Assembly: GCA_947478935.1 (NCBI GenBank)
Contig: CANJXV010000135.1
Location: 1 to 6,945 of the forward strand
Reading direction: 5' to 3'
Length of the DNA: 6,945 nt
DNA from: Comamonadaceae bacterium
Lineage (GTDB): Bacteria > Pseudomonadota > Gammaproteobacteria > Burkholderiales > Burkholderiaceae_C
A program made the position numbers and the translations under genes. The notes below the pieces were generated by a model that worked only from the letters and a program-made list of their open reading frames with translations, was not told where the DNA came from and searched no databases. Numbering within the stretch: position 1 is the first letter of the stretch; the number at the start of each line of letters is the position of its first letter. Of this stretch, positions 6,537 to 6,945 are shown one piece after another.

Positions 6537-6945
6537 TCACGCGGGTTCCAGCACCAGACAGGACAGCGGCGGCAGATGCAGAAGCAGCGATTGTTCGTGC
6601 CCGTGCGCCCACTGCGCATCCGCATGCAGCCTGCCGTTGCCGTTGCCGTTGCCGTTGCCATTACCGATACCGCTGCCGCCGTATACGTTCGCGTCGGTGT
6701 TGACCACTTCACGCCATGCGCCTCCCTGCGGAACACCTAGTCGATAGGCGGTACGCGGCAAGGGTGTGAAATTGCAGACCACCACCGCGCATTGACCGCT
6801 GCGCGACCATCGGGCAAAGGCCAATACCGATTGGGCATGGTCTTCGTGCGCTATCCAACTGAACCCTGCGGAATCTAAATCCTGCTCATGTAAGGCGGGC
6901 AGTTCGCGGTAGACGCGGTTGAGATCACGCACCAGGCGCTGCACA
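6537..6945 (-). CDS. glgB: 1,4-alpha-glucan branching enzyme, C-terminal end (5' part beyond window)
   Basis: The last 135 complete codons of GlgB are present, ending in TGA at 6539-6537. GlgB cuts an alpha-1,4 chain and rejoins it as an alpha-1,6 branch. The start lies off the right edge, and the GTG at 6944 is an internal valine (family G-V-Q-R-L-V-R-D-L-N). Counting that Val as 1, the fragment shows VQRLVRDLN (1-9), the NFTPLPR segment (58-64) and WREVVNTD (77-84), then the beta-sandwich end HEQSLLLHLPPLSCLVL (116-132). These match the C-terminal all-beta domain of E. coli GlgB almost segment by segment; the catalytic residues are in the missing part. The conserved Gly/Asn-rich loop after NTDANVY is expanded to an alternating Asn-Gly run (about 89-104) by a DNA repeat. 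The stop is 7 nt from the proposed glgX start. Confidence 0.96.
   Translation of the reverse strand, partial: VQRLVRDLNRVYRELPALHEQDLDSAGFSWIAHEDHAQSVLAFARWSRSGQCAVVVCNFTPLPRTAYRLGVPQGGAWREVVNTDANVYGGSGIGNGNGNGNGNGRLHADAQWAHGHEQSLLLHLPPLSCLVLEPA
6633..6659 (-). repeat. Hexanucleotide tandem repeat within glgB (4.5 perfect copies)
   Basis: On the plus strand gccgtt occurs four times in a row followed by gcc. It continues as degenerate units gccatt, accgat, accgct and gccgcc up to 6680. On the coding strand each perfect unit reads AAC GGC, giving Asn-Gly dipeptides, and the degenerate units give Asn-Gly, Ile-Gly, Ser-Gly and Gly-Gly. Because the unit is 6 nt, copy-number change would keep the reading frame. 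Confidence 0.92.

Noticed and set aside
6530..6736. N-terminal extension of glgX starting at an ATG inside glgB (69 extra residues)
   Set aside because: The extra stretch is glgB read in another frame, including the hexanucleotide repeat read as alternating Ala-Thr. It has no family similarity and would overlap glgB by about 200 nt. The GTG at 6529 gives the expected N-terminus.

Overview
The window is a compact glycogen-metabolism operon, read entirely from the minus strand. In transcription order it holds the 3' end of glgB (branching enzyme, cut by the right edge), glgX (debranching enzyme), glgC (ADP-glucose pyrophosphorylase), glgA (glycogen synthase) and the 5' two thirds of glgP (glycogen phosphorylase, cut by the left edge). 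This is the same order as the enterobacterial glgBXCAP operon. Almost every base is coding: the four spacers are 7, 25, 23 and 18 nt, with no room for an internal terminator or a conventional intergenic promoter. There are no RNA genes, insertion sequences, CRISPR arrays or phage genes.

The proteins align closely, from memory, with the E. coli enzymes in length and motif order. The DNA is GC-rich, codon use is GC-biased, and two of the genes may use GTG starts. This suggests a proteobacterium, perhaps a betaproteobacterium of the Burkholderiales. The lineage is an inference; no marker gene is present.

The genes form one pathway. GlgC makes ADP-glucose from glucose-1-phosphate and ATP, GlgA extends alpha-1,4 chains and GlgB adds alpha-1,6 branches. 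GlgP shortens outer chains to glucose-1-phosphate, and GlgX removes the short limit branches GlgP leaves. Co-transcribing synthesis and breakdown implies that flux is set mainly at enzyme level. GlgC keeps the N-terminal Lys/Arg region that binds fructose-1,6-bisphosphate in the E. coli enzyme.

I see no undescribed system. Several sequence-level oddities are worth checking: a perfect 14-bp hairpin inside glgA at the boundary of the two catalytic lobes; an in-frame hexanucleotide repeat in glgB encoding an (Asn-Gly)n loop; a Ser in place of the usual Glu in a conserved GlgX segment; uneven ribosome-binding sites; and an 8-nt complementarity between the glgC Shine-Dalgarno and the glgC stop region.
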